A stretch of DNA of 64,000 bases. It comes from Hetaerina americana. Its lineage: Eukaryota > Arthropoda > Insecta > Odonata > Calopterygidae. Positions within the stretch are counted from its first letter, which is position 1; each line of letters begins with the position of its first letter. Below, piece after piece: positions 11,226 through 23,066 of the stretch. The position numbers were made by a program, and so were the translations under genes. Below the pieces are notes generated by a model. That model was not told the DNA's origin, made no database searches, and was given only the letters and a program-made list of their open reading frames with translations. Location: positions 5,204,007 through 5,268,006 of the forward strand of contig JAKTNV010000026.1 in the NCBI GenBank assembly GCA_022747635.1, in the 5' to 3' direction.

Positions 11226-12640
11226 CGTTTACTTTAGACCAGTTTGAATTGCGATATGGACTCAGATGTCGGAGTGATGTATTGAGCTTGTCTCATATAT
11301 TCATCGAAGTATCGTATCATAACTCCTGTATAATTCGTAAATATTATCTGATAATATTTACGAATCCTGCAAGATTGAAGCCGAGAAACGGTTCACCTTT
11401 CGATGTAAGTTCACGCGTAGCACTGTTTATTCACTTTTTGTTTATGCTCCTTGAAGAAATAACATAAGTGTATCATTAAATGAAAGGAGTAAATGATTTT
11501 AGTACAATGATTTGTCATCCTGCATACCTGCTAAACTGTTTAAATACGTTAAAAACATATTCGAAATATCATTCTCGAAAGGCAAATGTCTAAAAATCAT
11601 TGCTCCGTGGTTTTATGGAAATTGTTGGCAATTTGGTTCAGGGAGGATTTCGGCTGCAGTAGGCGCCCCCCAAAATGACAATATTTATGACAGATTCGTA
11701 TTGTAATAAAATTACCAGGTGATTCCTATATCAAACAAATTGATAAAAATAAGCTTTACTCTATTCAGCGTCAATTTACATAAATATATAATATTTGAAA
11801 TAATATTGTGATACTTTAAGTATACGACTGTGTGCTGAAGGATGGAACAGGTAAAACCGACGGAAAGGAAAACAAACGAGACACTAGGCACGGTGGGGGG
11901 AAAGACAGGTTTGTTGCGAGAAATTTAAAGGCAAGAAATGTGGATGCAGAGAATTCTGATTTATGATGGAATGTTGAAGACTGATAGAGAGGACAGAGTT
12001 CAAGCGAGTTAGGGGTGGTTAAAGGAAAGACATGTTTGGTGGCATGAAGGGAGGTACGAAAGTTATATTGTGGTGTAGAGTGTTCGGTGGGTCATATTAG
12101 ACTTAGTAGTGCAATGATGTTCATCATGTCTCTTGGTACAATCTATCCTAAACGGTAGGCTATCAAAAAACAGACATACGAGTATGTACACGTATATGAT
12201 AAGTAAATAATAAACACGCCATATTTTACAAAAGAAAATTCACTTTTCCTTTGCCAAATTACAAATAAAATGCTAACATGCAAATACATGTGTTCAAATC
12301 TGTATCTATTCTAAGGAATTTTGTGAAGTGTGGCATTTTCAAAAAGCTCATATGTTTACTTATCTGATCACGTTAAATGACAGTTATACTTTTTTCACTT
12401 AATCGCATTTTATATAATTCTGTATAAATAACTAAAAAGGCAATGAGAAAATTTTCATAATCGACGAATTGGCTCGCAACAATACTGCCATCAATACTGG
12501 AAATGTAATTCATGGATGTACTTTTTCTTGTCGTACGAAAGCTGAATCATTTCCATTAACTTCAAGCCTTCACGCCTAACTGGTTTTAAAGCATGAAATA
12601 AAGAGCCGAACTCCGAAGTAACTACCCTGCGGAACGAAAT
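11226..12640. other. AT-rich non-coding DNA, nothing recognised
   Basis: No coding similarity, no inverted repeat of note and no tandem array were seen. Confidence 0.4.
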
Positions 12641-12664
12641 GGGTAAAGAGGTCAAACTGCTTAC

Positions 12665-12746
12665 CGTTGAATCGTAAAACAAGTGGGAGGAAGTAATAAA
12701 CAATCATTGTGATGAAAAGTATGGCCGCTGCTAACACGAGAGCCAT
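12665..12746 (-). other. Putative first coding exon: signal peptide or membrane anchor
   Basis: On the minus strand an ATG at 12746-12744 in good context (A at -3, G at +4) begins 27 codons reading MALVLAAAILFITMIVYY and then FLPLVLRFN, a strongly hydrophobic segment of signal-peptide or signal-anchor type. The exon would end in G followed by the consensus donor GTAAGC (12664-12659). This combination is what the first coding exon of a secreted or single-pass membrane protein looks like. No downstream exon was identified, and hydrophobic frames arise easily in AT-rich DNA, so confidence is low. Confidence 0.22.
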
Positions 12747-12749
12747 TGT

Positions 12750-13515
12750 TAGAAAGTATTTAGCTACTCTCACATTATTTGCAATGGGTCATCGCTAAAA
12801 CATCAATTCGCAAAACATGAACCGCACGTCATAAACAGTTGGCATTTTCTAGGACTGGTTCATATAGGTAATCTAGTTCCAACCTACCATTTAGAATATT
12901 CAGCTATTCAAAATAATAAGGTATAGATAGTATTTAATTTAACCGTGAAAGAATTAGACTAGTTTTAGTTTAAAAAATGGTTTAGAAGATTCTTTATGTC
13001 AAACTTTATCGAATTATAGCGATTAATACTCTTATTTGTCTTTCCAATATCATTTTCCAACAGTTAACGAGCAAAAGATGGACTCGCAGTATCTCGCTAA
13101 ATCACTTCTCTTCTCAAACGAATAGCCACTCTCGTTTCGTCCAAGCATCTTAATTTTATAAGTCCACGTATCTTTATGGCTCCTTCAATTGGTAGTCCTC
13201 CTCTTTGATCCTTGCCATCCACTTATTCTTCCATTATTGCCTACGGGAGGCCGCTATGTCACAGAATTTGCTCGGCTATTTAAGTTTGCAAAATTTACTT
13301 AATAGGAACAATAGGCCCGAGAATATCTGCTGTTAATAAACTTGACTGCTGTCCGAAAGGAGTAGCGACAATGAATTGGTTTTATTTTATTGGCTCGTAA
13401 TTAAGTTGTAGTCTATATTCGTCGAACTTCTAACTTTTAGAAAATGTCCAAGTGATCTGGCAATATCCTTCAAAGAATTTAAGTCCACGTAGCACCAAGA
13501 GTGTTCCTTTAAGAT
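12750..13515. other. Non-coding stretch, nothing recognised
   Basis: No supported feature. Confidence 0.4.
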
Positions 13516-13519
13516 CGGA

Positions 13520-14060
13520 ATCCGCCACCGATAAGTCCTCGAGATACGAGTGACTTTTGCGTAAAAACCTGAATCAGTGAGTGGCGGATGGATATCGTTC
13601 TGTCCAGGTTGCTCGAGGCGAGTGGTAAATGGCCACCGTGACATCACCGAGCGCCGCAAACCGCAGGGTGTTAACAATTAGGGAACAAGTCATGACGGAT
13701 CATGGGTTCATCGTCGAGTTAAAATCGTTGTCTGTACCTTTTAATTTATTCCCCCCACCCGCTCGCAATTGCAGCAATTCACAGCGACTCGCTACACTGC
13801 TCCCCGTTAACCTTTCCCGACCCGGTGATTATTATTATAGCATTCCAATACTCATTCACCGACGCTTTCCAGAGTTTCCCCACGGGGAGGTTGCTCAGGG
13901 CGGCTGAAAGGAATTCCACCCACCCCCTCCCTGTGATAAGCCTCTACGCCGAACGGAGCGTACACCACTTTTCCTCCGAGACGATGGCTGAGATTACCGA
14001 TGGAGGGAGGCGACCAAAATACAAGCGCGCAGGGAAATAAAAATTCTTGAAAACCGTTGG
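13520..14060. other. Moderately GC-rich island, no gene call
   Basis: CG dinucleotides are frequent and base composition is balanced compared with the flanks. Frames of 71-96 codons occur on both strands without recognisable domains. It may be part of the same class of GC-rich islands as 7395-8265. Confidence 0.35.
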
Positions 14061-15060
14061 AGATGCTTAGCGCCTCAGCGTACACGCGGTGTCGTGCTGT
14101 AAAATTCTCTTCCAAAACGGGTTTTCCTCCCAATGGTGTGTTCTTTAAAGCGTTGCATTGAACGAAATGGGTCTGAATAAAGTTAATGCCTGCTAAATCC
14201 CTTTGAAGGTAATATGTATGTAGCTTAATAATAATATATAATTTTATTCGTCGGCATAAGATATAACCCGATAATTATTTTACTCCGAAATATATATCTT
14301 ACATGAAAATGTTCATGGTTTTACTTGAACTAGATATACGAGTATGAATTTAAAAAATTTTTCTGCAATCCCTTGCTGGACAAAGGCGATTTCTACTCAA
14401 AATTATCGGCGTCTGATCAGATGAATAATAATATAATACTCAGGCGTTAGTAGTGATTCATTTAGGATAGTTCTGAGGAATTTAACGTTGCTTAAACACT
14501 CAACGGATGCGTTAAAATATACGTTATCAATCTTTTTAAAATCTAAAATACCATTATGTAATGGAAAGGACAAACTGTTAATTTCACTCTGAATTTTATT
14601 TGGTTGTGAATTTTAGAAACTTGGGACTTGGCCGAATGACATTTTAGAGTGAAATCTGTAAAGTACTTTTTTCATTCATTATCATCATTTGTCATTAACC
14701 AGTCACAAAAATCGAACTTGAAATGATTGCATTGACATTTTGGGCTTCATTTTTTCGATTCTGAGGAGAATTGATTTGTATGATTGATATTATGTGCCAA
14801 TAAAAGTACGTTTCTATACATCAAGAAAACATGAACATTTAAAACGTCTCATTTACTGAAATGACTCTTTCATGAATATCTACGGTTCATACTACAATCC
14901 TCAACAGAAGATAGAACGAATATGAACGGAGATGAAGGAATCTCGGTGCATCGATTTTTTTTCGTACTAAATGAAAGATGCCAAATAACATTATTTTTTA
15001 ACTTTTGACTTGATTCTTTTACCATAGAGAAACTCTCAGGATAATTGGCGCACAAATTAT
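14061..15060. other. AT-rich DNA, nothing recognised
   Basis: No supported feature. Confidence 0.4.
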
Positions 15061-15067
15061 GATTGAT

Positions 15068-15120
15068 GCAATTAAATATAAATTAAATTAAATTAAATTA
15101 AAAATTAAAATTAAATTAAA
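15068..15120. repeat. Imperfect (AAATT)n simple repeat
   Basis: Repeated AAATT units with length variation (TAAATTAAATTAAATT). Confidence 0.85.
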
Positions 15121-15154
15121 TACTCGATGTTATCAGGCTACAGACCGCGTGGAG

Positions 15155-15400
15155 ATTAATTTTCGTATAAGAGAAGAATACTAGACATTTTCCTCAAAAC
15201 TTTTTTATTTGGTACCACTAGTTTCAACGCATAGTGTACCTGTACGTACACTACTGGTTGTTGTTACGTACGTACGTACACCTGTATGTGTTTAAACGGA
15301 TAGCGTACCTGAGGATGACGCCTATGCGTTGAAACTAGTTGTACCAAATAAAAGGGAATGTGGAAAATGCCTAGGATTCTTCTTTCAATCAAGATACGAA
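15155..15400. repeat. Head-to-head pair of a hammerhead-motif 3' end
   Basis: The left half (15155-15240), read on the minus strand, contains GCGTTGAAACTAGTGGTACC, then AAATAAAAA, then GAGGAAAATGTCTAGTATTC. The right half (15301-15395), on the plus strand, contains GCGTTGAAACTAGTTGTACC, AAATAAAA, then GTGGAAAATGCCTAGGATTC. These are two copies of one 3' terminus facing each other across about 60 bases that include an ACGT-rich palindromic spacer. The left copy has lost the CTGANGA half of the motif. Confidence 0.7.
15305..15345 (+). ncRNA. Hammerhead-ribozyme-like motif, copy A
   Basis: GTAC (15305-15308) precedes CTGAGGA (15309-15315), one extra T, then a stem GACGC/GCGTT closed by the loop CTAT (15317-15330). 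GAAA follows (15331-15334), then C, TA, GT as a minimal stem III, T as the base before the cleavage site, and GTAC (15341-15344), which pairs with the 5' GTAC to make stem I. The core CUGANGA...GAAA and all three helices of a type I hammerhead are therefore present. The unpaired T after CTGAGGA departs from the standard core and may lower or abolish activity. AATAAA follows directly. Hammerheads with very short stem III are known from Penelope-like elements. Confidence 0.5.
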
Positions 15401-16840
15401 GCAATTGATGGAGCAACCTGTAAAGCCAGACACTTAATCCATTCATCTATACACCCCATCCATCCATAAAAGTTCATTCAAAGGTTGTCTTGAGCTGAAT
15501 GGAGTTTACTTAAATCCTAAGTTAAAACTAAGTACCAGAACATTATTGTAAGCATTTTTTTACCCACATGTTGGATTGTGGTTTACGATAGCTCTACGAT
15601 TCTATCTAGAAATGGAGTTGTTGCAGTGACTGCTGCATAGCACACCTCAATTTCACGCCGACTTGTCATTAGTATATCTGCTCCCAACCTCACAGTGAAA
15701 CGCAATTCTCGGATTAAAATGTTTTGTTTATCTTGAAATCTCTTGAGGAAAAGATTCTTGTATTTCCTGCCGCTCTCACGACCTGAGCATAGTTGTCAAG
15801 CATTTTCTCAAGACGCGCCTCCACCGTTACTAAAGTTACATTCCCCGGAACCGCAGAACTGCAGGAGGTTCATGATTTCTCATTACAATCCCGTCAGCCG
15901 ACCCGCAGAGCCAAACTAGCATCTGGACCAACTTCTTTCTTCATGCGATGGCTTGAACAGCAACGAAACGGCAACGGACTCTCCTCCTCACGAAAATCGT
16001 TCCGCCGTGTTTCGGTTACCTAAATACATGTACCTGACTCGTAACACGGAAAGAGAGGCTGATTTATTGTTCCGAGGCGTTCACGGTCATGGCGTAAAAA
16101 CACTTATTCAACGCCAGCAAGAGCAAGTATGGGAGAAAAAATAAGGAGAGAGGAATATTAAAAAAAAAGCTAAGCGATCACAGAAGTCTTTGCCGTGGCG
16201 CGGGCCAAATTCACCTTTGGGGCTGACCTCATGGACCACTCAATACTCCATGCTGTGATTAATGAATGGTTCCTAGTGAAGCCTGTGTTTTTGATTCATC
16301 CGCGAAGGAGTAGTTAAGTGCAAGACCTCGGCGATTCCTGGAAAGCTATAATTACCGTATGGCAAAAGTCAACCCACATGAGTCGGAGGCAGGGTATTTT
16401 TCATTATAGACGAAGTTCAGCACGAGCTCTCGAGTGAGTGTGTAATTTTGAGAAATGAATGACTATTCATTGGGCTTTGATAATAATTCCTGAAGAGTGT
16501 CATGTATCATGTTCAGATTTCTTTTCGAAATGCCAGAGTTGAAGTGCGCATTCTCCCGAAATTGGTTCCGATGCAAGGCGAAGAAAATTAATTGTTTATT
16601 TTCTGACTGTCATAAAACTATCTCTGGCATCCATAGCTTGATGGCTTCATTCCCAAATTGCTAACGTATCCATTTCTGCTTGAGTCTCAAGATATCTGTT
16701 AATGATACACTAAGTTTCGAGATGCGAGGACCAATTTTATATGATCTGGGATTAATTCTGACCTCTGGGCTGTACTTCTTAAGCACTAGCTAATACCACT
16801 TATTGGGAATTCTTCTCCTGATCAAAGTGAGCCAGTATTT
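15401..16840. other. Non-coding stretch, nothing recognised
   Basis: The part at 15770-16090 is less AT-rich and has frames of 76 and 63 codons with no domain. No repeat or RNA gene was identified. Confidence 0.35.
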
Positions 16841-16849
16841 TATTTCTTA

Positions 16850-17445
16850 GCAGCTGCGGGCCGTCGGCTTTTATCGTTTTGAAGTGCGCTCGCTGGCTTC
16901 GCCGATTTATTTATTTTTTTTACTTTCCCTTTACGTCTTCCCATCCCTCCACCTTCTTCGCTCTTTTTTTTCATCCTCCACCGTTCCTTGTAATCATCCC
17001 CCCCTGCCCCCTGAATCCTCGAGGCAAAAATATCCAAATATTTTTTCGTGTTGTCCCGAAGGTTACGCACCCTATAAGGAAAAATAGCGAAAGGAAACCT
17101 TTATATGTCTGTGGTAATCGTCTCGCGTTGCCGCTCTTTCATTCGGGCCCTCTCGAATGGTCGGCTATTAAGAAGCTAAACCGCCCGAGTCCTCCGCGCA
17201 CCTTTTTTTCACTCCGGCCGCCGCCTCAGCCGCCGCTCAACACTTCCTTCCTCGTTTCACATTTTTCCTCAGTGCGCTCCGCTCTGGAAGTTCACCCGCA
17301 AAGCCACCCGCCGCCTCACATTCGCCCTTCACCTTTCCTCCGGATCGAGTCGACGGATGCCGAACGCTCTCAGTGCAACTCTCTAGGATGGGCCATTCCC
17401 ACATATCGGTTGAAAAATGCAAAGTATCCGGGAAGATTTTTTTAA
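16850..17445. other. GC-rich, pyrimidine-biased island
   Basis: C/T-rich with CG dinucleotides, especially 17130-17350. The 188-codon plus frame is Pro/Ser/Phe-rich and is a product of the pyrimidine bias, with no domain. Confidence 0.4.
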
Positions 17446-17855
17446 AAGCGTGAGGTGGAGTTAACTGTTGCCCCGTTAGCTGTACCAGACGGGAAGTCTC
17501 CAATTCATTGATATCTGTATCTAAGTGGCACCGTGCATTCTACAATTAAAGTGCGCGACGAAAAGATTCCACGTCAAGAATGTAGTATACACGTAACATA
17601 ACGGAGAGGTTGTGTAATTAAAATAATAGAATTCTTGTAAATAGCTTACTTTGTAAGCTGAATCCTCTAAATAAAATCAAATATCTAACTACATACCCAA
17701 GTAGAGTAAGCCAGCTGTTAACAGTTATTACAGTATAATGAGATTTATATAAAAATATGACTACAAACCAAGTTACTTAGTTTGACTGTTACGTCCTAGG
17801 AGACTCTGATGATACCTATACCTACACCTATTATTCGAGGAAACATTAAATATTT
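17446..17855. other. Non-coding stretch, nothing recognised
   Basis: No supported feature. CTGATGATACC at about 17806 resembles the start of the hammerhead-like motif but lacks the rest. Confidence 0.35.
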
Positions 17856-17863
17856 GCCATTAG

Positions 17864-17903
17864 GTACCTGATGATGACGCCGAAGCGTTGAAACCGGTAG
17901 TAC
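17864..17903 (+). ncRNA. Hammerhead-ribozyme-like motif, copy B (best copy)
   Basis: GTAC (17864-17867), CTGATGA (17868-17874), one extra T, stem II GACGC/GCGTT with loop CGAA (17876-17889), GAAA (17890-17893), stem III C-CG-G closed by A-U, A as the base before the cleavage site (17899), and GTAC (17900-17903) pairing with the 5' GTAC. Compared with copy A the stems are kept while the stem II loop, the stem III loop and the pre-cleavage base differ, which suggests structural constraint. AATAAA and GTGTGGAAGTTACTAAGTAT follow, the same downstream order as in the other copies. The parent element upstream is not recognised. A Penelope-like or retrozyme origin is an inference from known carriers of such ribozymes. 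Confidence 0.55.
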
Positions 17904-17944
17904 GAATAAAAATTGTGTGGAAGTTACTAAGTATTTTCATTTAA

Positions 17945-19130
17945 ACGATTAAATATTTGCTTTATCAGTCCTCATTTTAATCTTTCTAATACAGTATTTA
18001 TGATATTACCTACCGTTAAGCTATGGCAGTAGGTGGTACGAAGTTTTTTGCCGTTAATGTCATCACCAAAGACACTGGCTTCTAATTAGCGCGATTTTAG
18101 ATCCTTGTTTAACCATTCTTGTGAGGATGTTAGGATTTTCACCGCTCTTCATCTAAAAATCAACACACAATTTAAAGTTAATATAATGACATTTTACAAA
18201 TCTAGTTTCTATTTCCCCCGACTTTATTCTAAAAGCAATCCGGCCACCTTTAAGATTACATGTGTTAGTATGATACTCTGATACCTAACAATCAAAAAAT
18301 GACGCCGCTCTAATAAATTAAAATTTAAATTTACCTTGCACTACTTCAATGTTTCCTAATTTTCTGCAAGCTTCTCCTCGTCATGTGCAGGTTGTCCTCA
18401 CGTGATAAACACATTTTTATTCCTTAAATTTCACTGTATAATATTAAGGCAATAAATTAATATATCATCCTATTCGTTCATATGCATATAAACCTTTTTT
18501 ACTTTTGGGAATAACACTTTTATGAAACATCTACGTGAAAATGTTTGAAGAAACTTCATTCATTCAGTTTTATAAGCATTTTCTTTGAAGGAATCATCAT
18601 GTATATCCTTCTAAAAAAATTAAATTCTAAGAGCTTTAATTGTTTATTTCTCCGGCTGATTTAAACGTTGATATTTCTGATGCATTACCTAATTAAGTTT
18701 CTAACGCGTTGACAGGATTCGCATTCCAAATATTAACGATTTGGTACTTAAATTATATTAGATAAAACTTGTTAAGCTATCAGTCAGCTCTCGTATATTG
18801 CCCCAACTCTTTAGAAGCAAAAGGAATCGTAAAACCAAACTATTGGTTTAACGAGAGTGAAAGAGGACCATATTGATGAGTAGATAAAATAGTTTTAACC
18901 CTTTGTACAGGACTTATCTCGATGTATGTGTACACAGCGCAGCACACCATTGGCACAACTGCGATTAGATGAATAATCTATAAATTATATTGAGCTGTGA
19001 AAATTTATTCTTGTGTAACAATCTCCTAAATATTTTTGAGACTCATTTGAGAAAAAAATGCTTTTGGTATATGCCAAGAGCTTAATTAATATTGATGATT
19101 AAGGCCACAATACATTTTTGTTTCACTGAT
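17945..19130. other. AT-rich DNA, nothing recognised
   Basis: No supported feature. Confidence 0.4.
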
Positions 19131-21850
19131 GACTTATTCATTAAGGAACAGTGAGCGTGCAGCGTGATGACTCATATGATAGTGGGGTTTCATTTCTCGC
19201 TTCTTTTGATACGACTTCGTAAATCTTTCCGCAGTATTTGTGCCATACGCATTCATTGTATTCAAATAACAGCACTCGCTTCGGTGAAGCTGAGGGCGCT
19301 TTCTAGGGGGGGGGTCGCTGCTCACCAGTACCGCAGATTAATTCCGCAGACCCTTTACCTTCGTCACTGGTCGAATCTAAATTTTAAATTTATCATTGCC
19401 GAATTAAAATTTAGAAGTGGTTATCATACGCGTGTAATAAATGATCCAAAGAAGGGGAGAGGCGTCCCCGGAGGAGTGTGAGGCCTTGGAAATAACGGAC
19501 TTCAAAGTGGCACATCCATAAAAATTTATATTATGAAAAATAAAGTTTCTTTACCTCGGATGGATACCGCATTCCCTATTGGAGAGGGGTGCCCGGGGTG
19601 TTAGCCTCGATTCAAGCGGGACCTAATGATGCCTCATGAGTCATCAGCCCGGCCGGTACATTACCTGAAGCCGACGGAGAATCTCTCACTTTCTACTCTT
19701 TATCTTGAGAGGTTCTTTCTAATAGGAATGTGATTAATTCGTTTAAACTATTATCCCCCTCATGCTTCTGAGAAAATTCTCACGGCTTGTGAAAACACTT
19801 CTCACTCAGAATATGTTGAATGAATTATTATTAACTAAGGTCTGAGAGACATGAACATTGATGAATGATACATGTTGATCAATGAGGTCGGAAAGATTTG
19901 AGGAAATCTGAGTTCCAGTAGCCATACGGATTTCTGAGGTCTGCTTTCGATTGAAAGTTGTTTTCAATAAATTGTTATTATTGTTGTAAATTATACCATA
20001 AAATTAAAGAAAATGGCATCTTAAAGAGTGATCTCTCCGAGCTACTTTTAAGTTTCTGTACGGTGTAGACTTAATTCTTCACCGCAATTGATAACGTGGC
20101 AATCAAACTTGTATTTATATCTGTGATTAATTTCAACCCAGTGGTCACTGCTTACCCTACATGGGAATTTTCAGAATTAAATTCTATTTACTACTTGAAG
20201 AAGGACCATAAGCGGGTTAAATATCAATCTTGGCTCCATATCCCATGATTCCATAATTTGGCCTTAATGTAAATCCATAGCATGGTTTAAGTAAACGAAT
20301 TAAGGTGCAGTCTAAAATATTAATTCGCCGTTACTGTAAAAGTTGATAATTATTATTGAGTGTATTTCTGTCATTTTGATGAACATATATGTACTTGTAT
20401 ATTGAAAATCATGAACTCAAGAAGAAATAAAAGCCAATTTTCTTTGCCTCGTGTGGCAACCCGCAGGCTGCGGGTTCAATTATAGACTTAGACGCAAGTG
20501 TAGAAATATAGCTTAGAATGAGAGTACCTTAAATTGGCATTGCTATATATTCTGTGAAACTAGTTAACCTCTAGTGGCATGAATATTTACTTTATCGATA
20601 TGTAGTGTATGGAAGGATACAGTGCGTAATACCGTCGGTTGAACACATGGATTTCACCGTAATCAAATAATAATCTTCAAAGTTTGTGTGTGCATGAATC
20701 TATTCATGCACATTTAAATACATATTGTTATATATATATAAGTATATTTGTATATCACGAATTTTCTAGCATTTATCTCCCAGCTAATACTTCGTATGAA
20801 ATCCAGGTTTATAAAAACATTAGGGGAATATCCTAAACATTTGTCTAATTGGGAGGTGTAAGGCGTTCACCACCAAATTTAACGTGGGCAGATATTTATT
20901 TTATTAATTAAACCGATTCAAAACACTATATGTGTATTAAACCAATCAATAAATGTTGCGATGATAGATGAAAATATTGAATGCTAACATACACCTCTCA
21001 GCCTTTGGACTAAAAAAAATATGTTGCATTACTTTAAGCCTGCAAAAAGATTGTCAAAGCGAGCAAATAACTGTAGCAAAAATTGATGCAATTGAATCTT
21101 AAAATATGTGAATATTACGCTCATGATTTGAATTTATGTTCTTATTAACCTGACCTCAATTTTCTATATTCTTCATGCTGAATATGGGTCCATACAATTC
21201 CATGTACCTAACGTTAGATACTGCCACCCTAATGAAGGTTTAGTGTTATGTATTATTCATGGGAAGGGAGAGCCACTCTTGCAATACATCACTAGTTTCT
21301 GGTGGCACCTGAAAATTCGCAACAAATGAGGCTCGTTTGAAAAACCTGCAATAGACGAAATCTTATAAGTACAATTTCCTGTTACCATCTCCTTTTACCT
21401 TTTAAAGATTCGTAAAGAAAGACGATTTTCTCAACAATTATTCGTAATAGACGGATTCGTGGAAATGCGGTTTACTTTTACGCTTTCAAGATTCGTAATC
21501 TTCATTCATTACGTAACATTTTCCCTTCCATCGCATCCAGCGTCTGACTAAAAAGGTGAACCAACCCAAATCCAGCATCCATTCTTTGCGTCCACCTTGG
21601 ATTCCCACTACGACTTCTCCTTTTCACCTGTCATATTTAGGGTTTCTGCTCCTTAATTTTATTTCTCACCAGCTTATTTTCTACTTGCTTGTTTCTCAAA
21701 AGCCTCTTAAAGTCTATGCTCGACCTCTTTCCTCAAAATCTAGATTTTCATACCATATAGCTCAAATCTCATTATCCAAGTTGTAAGTAATCTTATTTTC
21801 ACTTCTTTACCTAAGAGCCCTGGCTATCAATTCTCATTTTGTTTCCTGTC
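19131..21850. other. Non-coding stretch, nothing recognised
   Basis: A weakly GC-richer patch at 19240-19690 includes a run of nine G at about 19306. At 20461-20478 a short hairpin (CCCGCAGGCTGCGGG) occurs. Neither belongs to a recognised family. Confidence 0.35.
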
Positions 21851-21872
21851 CACCTATCCTGTGTCAGTCATT

Positions 21873-22580
21873 CATATGTGTTCCTATCCCTTTTCCTTTA
21901 TATGTGTTCCTATCCCTTTGTATGGGACCCTCATCAAGAAGGTCATATTAAAAAACTGGAAAAGGTGCAAAGAAAGGCTGCCCGAATGTACTGGGGAAGC
22001 ATAGGAGAATGGAGAGTATGTCTGACATGCTAGAAACGCTGGGCTGGGAACCTCTAGAATCTAGAAGAAAAGTAAGCAGACTTTGTGGAATGTTCCGAAT
22101 TATGAAGGGGGAGTAAGCTTGAGCAGACCTTAGGAAAGAAGCGGGGAATCCAAATTTTATAGGCAGAAATGATCACAAATTTAAGATAAAATGCCGGGCA
22201 CAGAGGAAAAATTAAAAAAAATTTCTTTTCTTAATAGAACAATTGGTGAGTGGAACTCCTTACCTGCAAAAATATTCTAGCCCTTTCCTAACAGAGAAGA
22301 ATAGATGTAAGTTACTTTTAAGAATAGATGTAAGGTATATATGTAATAATTTGATTGATGTGTGGTGCATGGTATTATATGTAATAGCTTAATTTTTTTT
22401 TAATTTATTTTTTTTTCTTGCTGACTAATGGTTGTAAATGGGATGGGGATTCACTTGTTTTGTTAAAGAGATTTGTGTTTTGAAGTCTAGTTTTATGTAT
22501 TATCTTTTGCAATTATTTGGGACTTGTGTGCCACCTGACAATGTCTATCAGAACATGTGTATTTTTAATAATAATAATAT
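21873..22580 (+). mobile_element. LINE C-terminal domain and 3' UTR (relatively well preserved)
   Basis: From 21920 the translation gives VWDPHQEGHIKKLEKVQRKA and ARMYWG. With one frameshift it continues as SDMLETLGWEPLESRRKVSR, LCGMFRIMKG, NPNFIGRNDHKFKIKCR and FLNRTIGEWNSLPAKIF, ending at about 22278. This is the conserved C-terminal segment of CR1/L2/Jockey-like LINE proteins (SVTxMLxxLxWxxLexRR ... hxxRtixxWNxLPxxi). About 300 bases of AT-rich 3' UTR follow, ending near a run of AAT repeats. A short tandem duplication (ATGTGTTCCTATCCCTTT) lies at the 5' edge (21876-21919), which may mark the truncation or insertion point. It is less decayed than the other LINE pieces here. Confidence 0.85.
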
Positions 22581-22648
22581 CTATTTCCATGTGAATGAAT
22601 ATTTGTTCGCCATATGGCGGGATTTGGTGTTTGAATAATGTTTGTATG

Positions 22649-22650
<2 letters not shown>

Positions 22651-22738
<88 letters not shown>
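22651..22738. repeat. Compound microsatellite (CA)n(TA)n
   Basis: About 30 bases of AC repeat run directly into about 56 bases of TA repeat. Frames through it read as Ile-Tyr and Cys-Val repeats and are not genes. Confidence 0.97.
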
Positions 22739-22739
<1 letters not shown>

Positions 22740-22772
22740 CGATTGTACGGAAAAACTCCCACGAGCGGCACA

Positions 22773-23005
22773 ATAATGGGCTGACAGAATATAACACAAA
22801 TAGAAAAGAATAGACATATTTAAAAGAACACAAGAGAGACTGAAAATATGCTCTTTAGAGCATATTTTCAGTCTCTCTAGTGTTCTTTTAAATATGTCTA
22901 TTCTTTTCTATTTGAAAATATGCTCTTTAGAGCATATTTTCAGTCTCTCTTGTGTTCTTTTAAATATGTCTATTCTTTTCTATTTGTGTTATATTCTGTC
23001 AGCCC

Positions 23006-23010
<5 letters not shown>
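22773..23010. repeat. Large inverted repeat (82-bp arms) with nested palindrome
   Basis: The arm 22773-22854 is the reverse complement of 22929-23010. The arms include ATGGGCTGACAGAATATAAC and its complement. Between them lies an extra partial right arm (22857-22913) plus a short left arm, so the same unit occurs once on the left and twice on the right. Each centre is GCTCTTTAGAGC. One base differs in the inner copy (TAGTG against TTGTG). The outer ends abut, or nearly abut, (TA)n on both sides. The shape suggests inverted duplication by template switching, or a self-pairing mobile end. Confidence 0.9.

Positions 23011-23065
<55 letters not shown>
23007..23065. repeat. (TA)n microsatellite
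   Basis: About 58 bases of pure TA repeat between the inverted repeat and the left end of the Penelope-like element. Confidence 0.97.

Positions 23066-23066
<1 letters not shown>

Noticed and set aside
20455..20500. CCCGCAGGCTGCGGGTTCAA resembling a tRNA T arm
   Set aside because: No A box or other cloverleaf arms upstream.
22513..22833. Frames reading Ile-Tyr and Cys-Val repeats
   Set aside because: Translated microsatellite.
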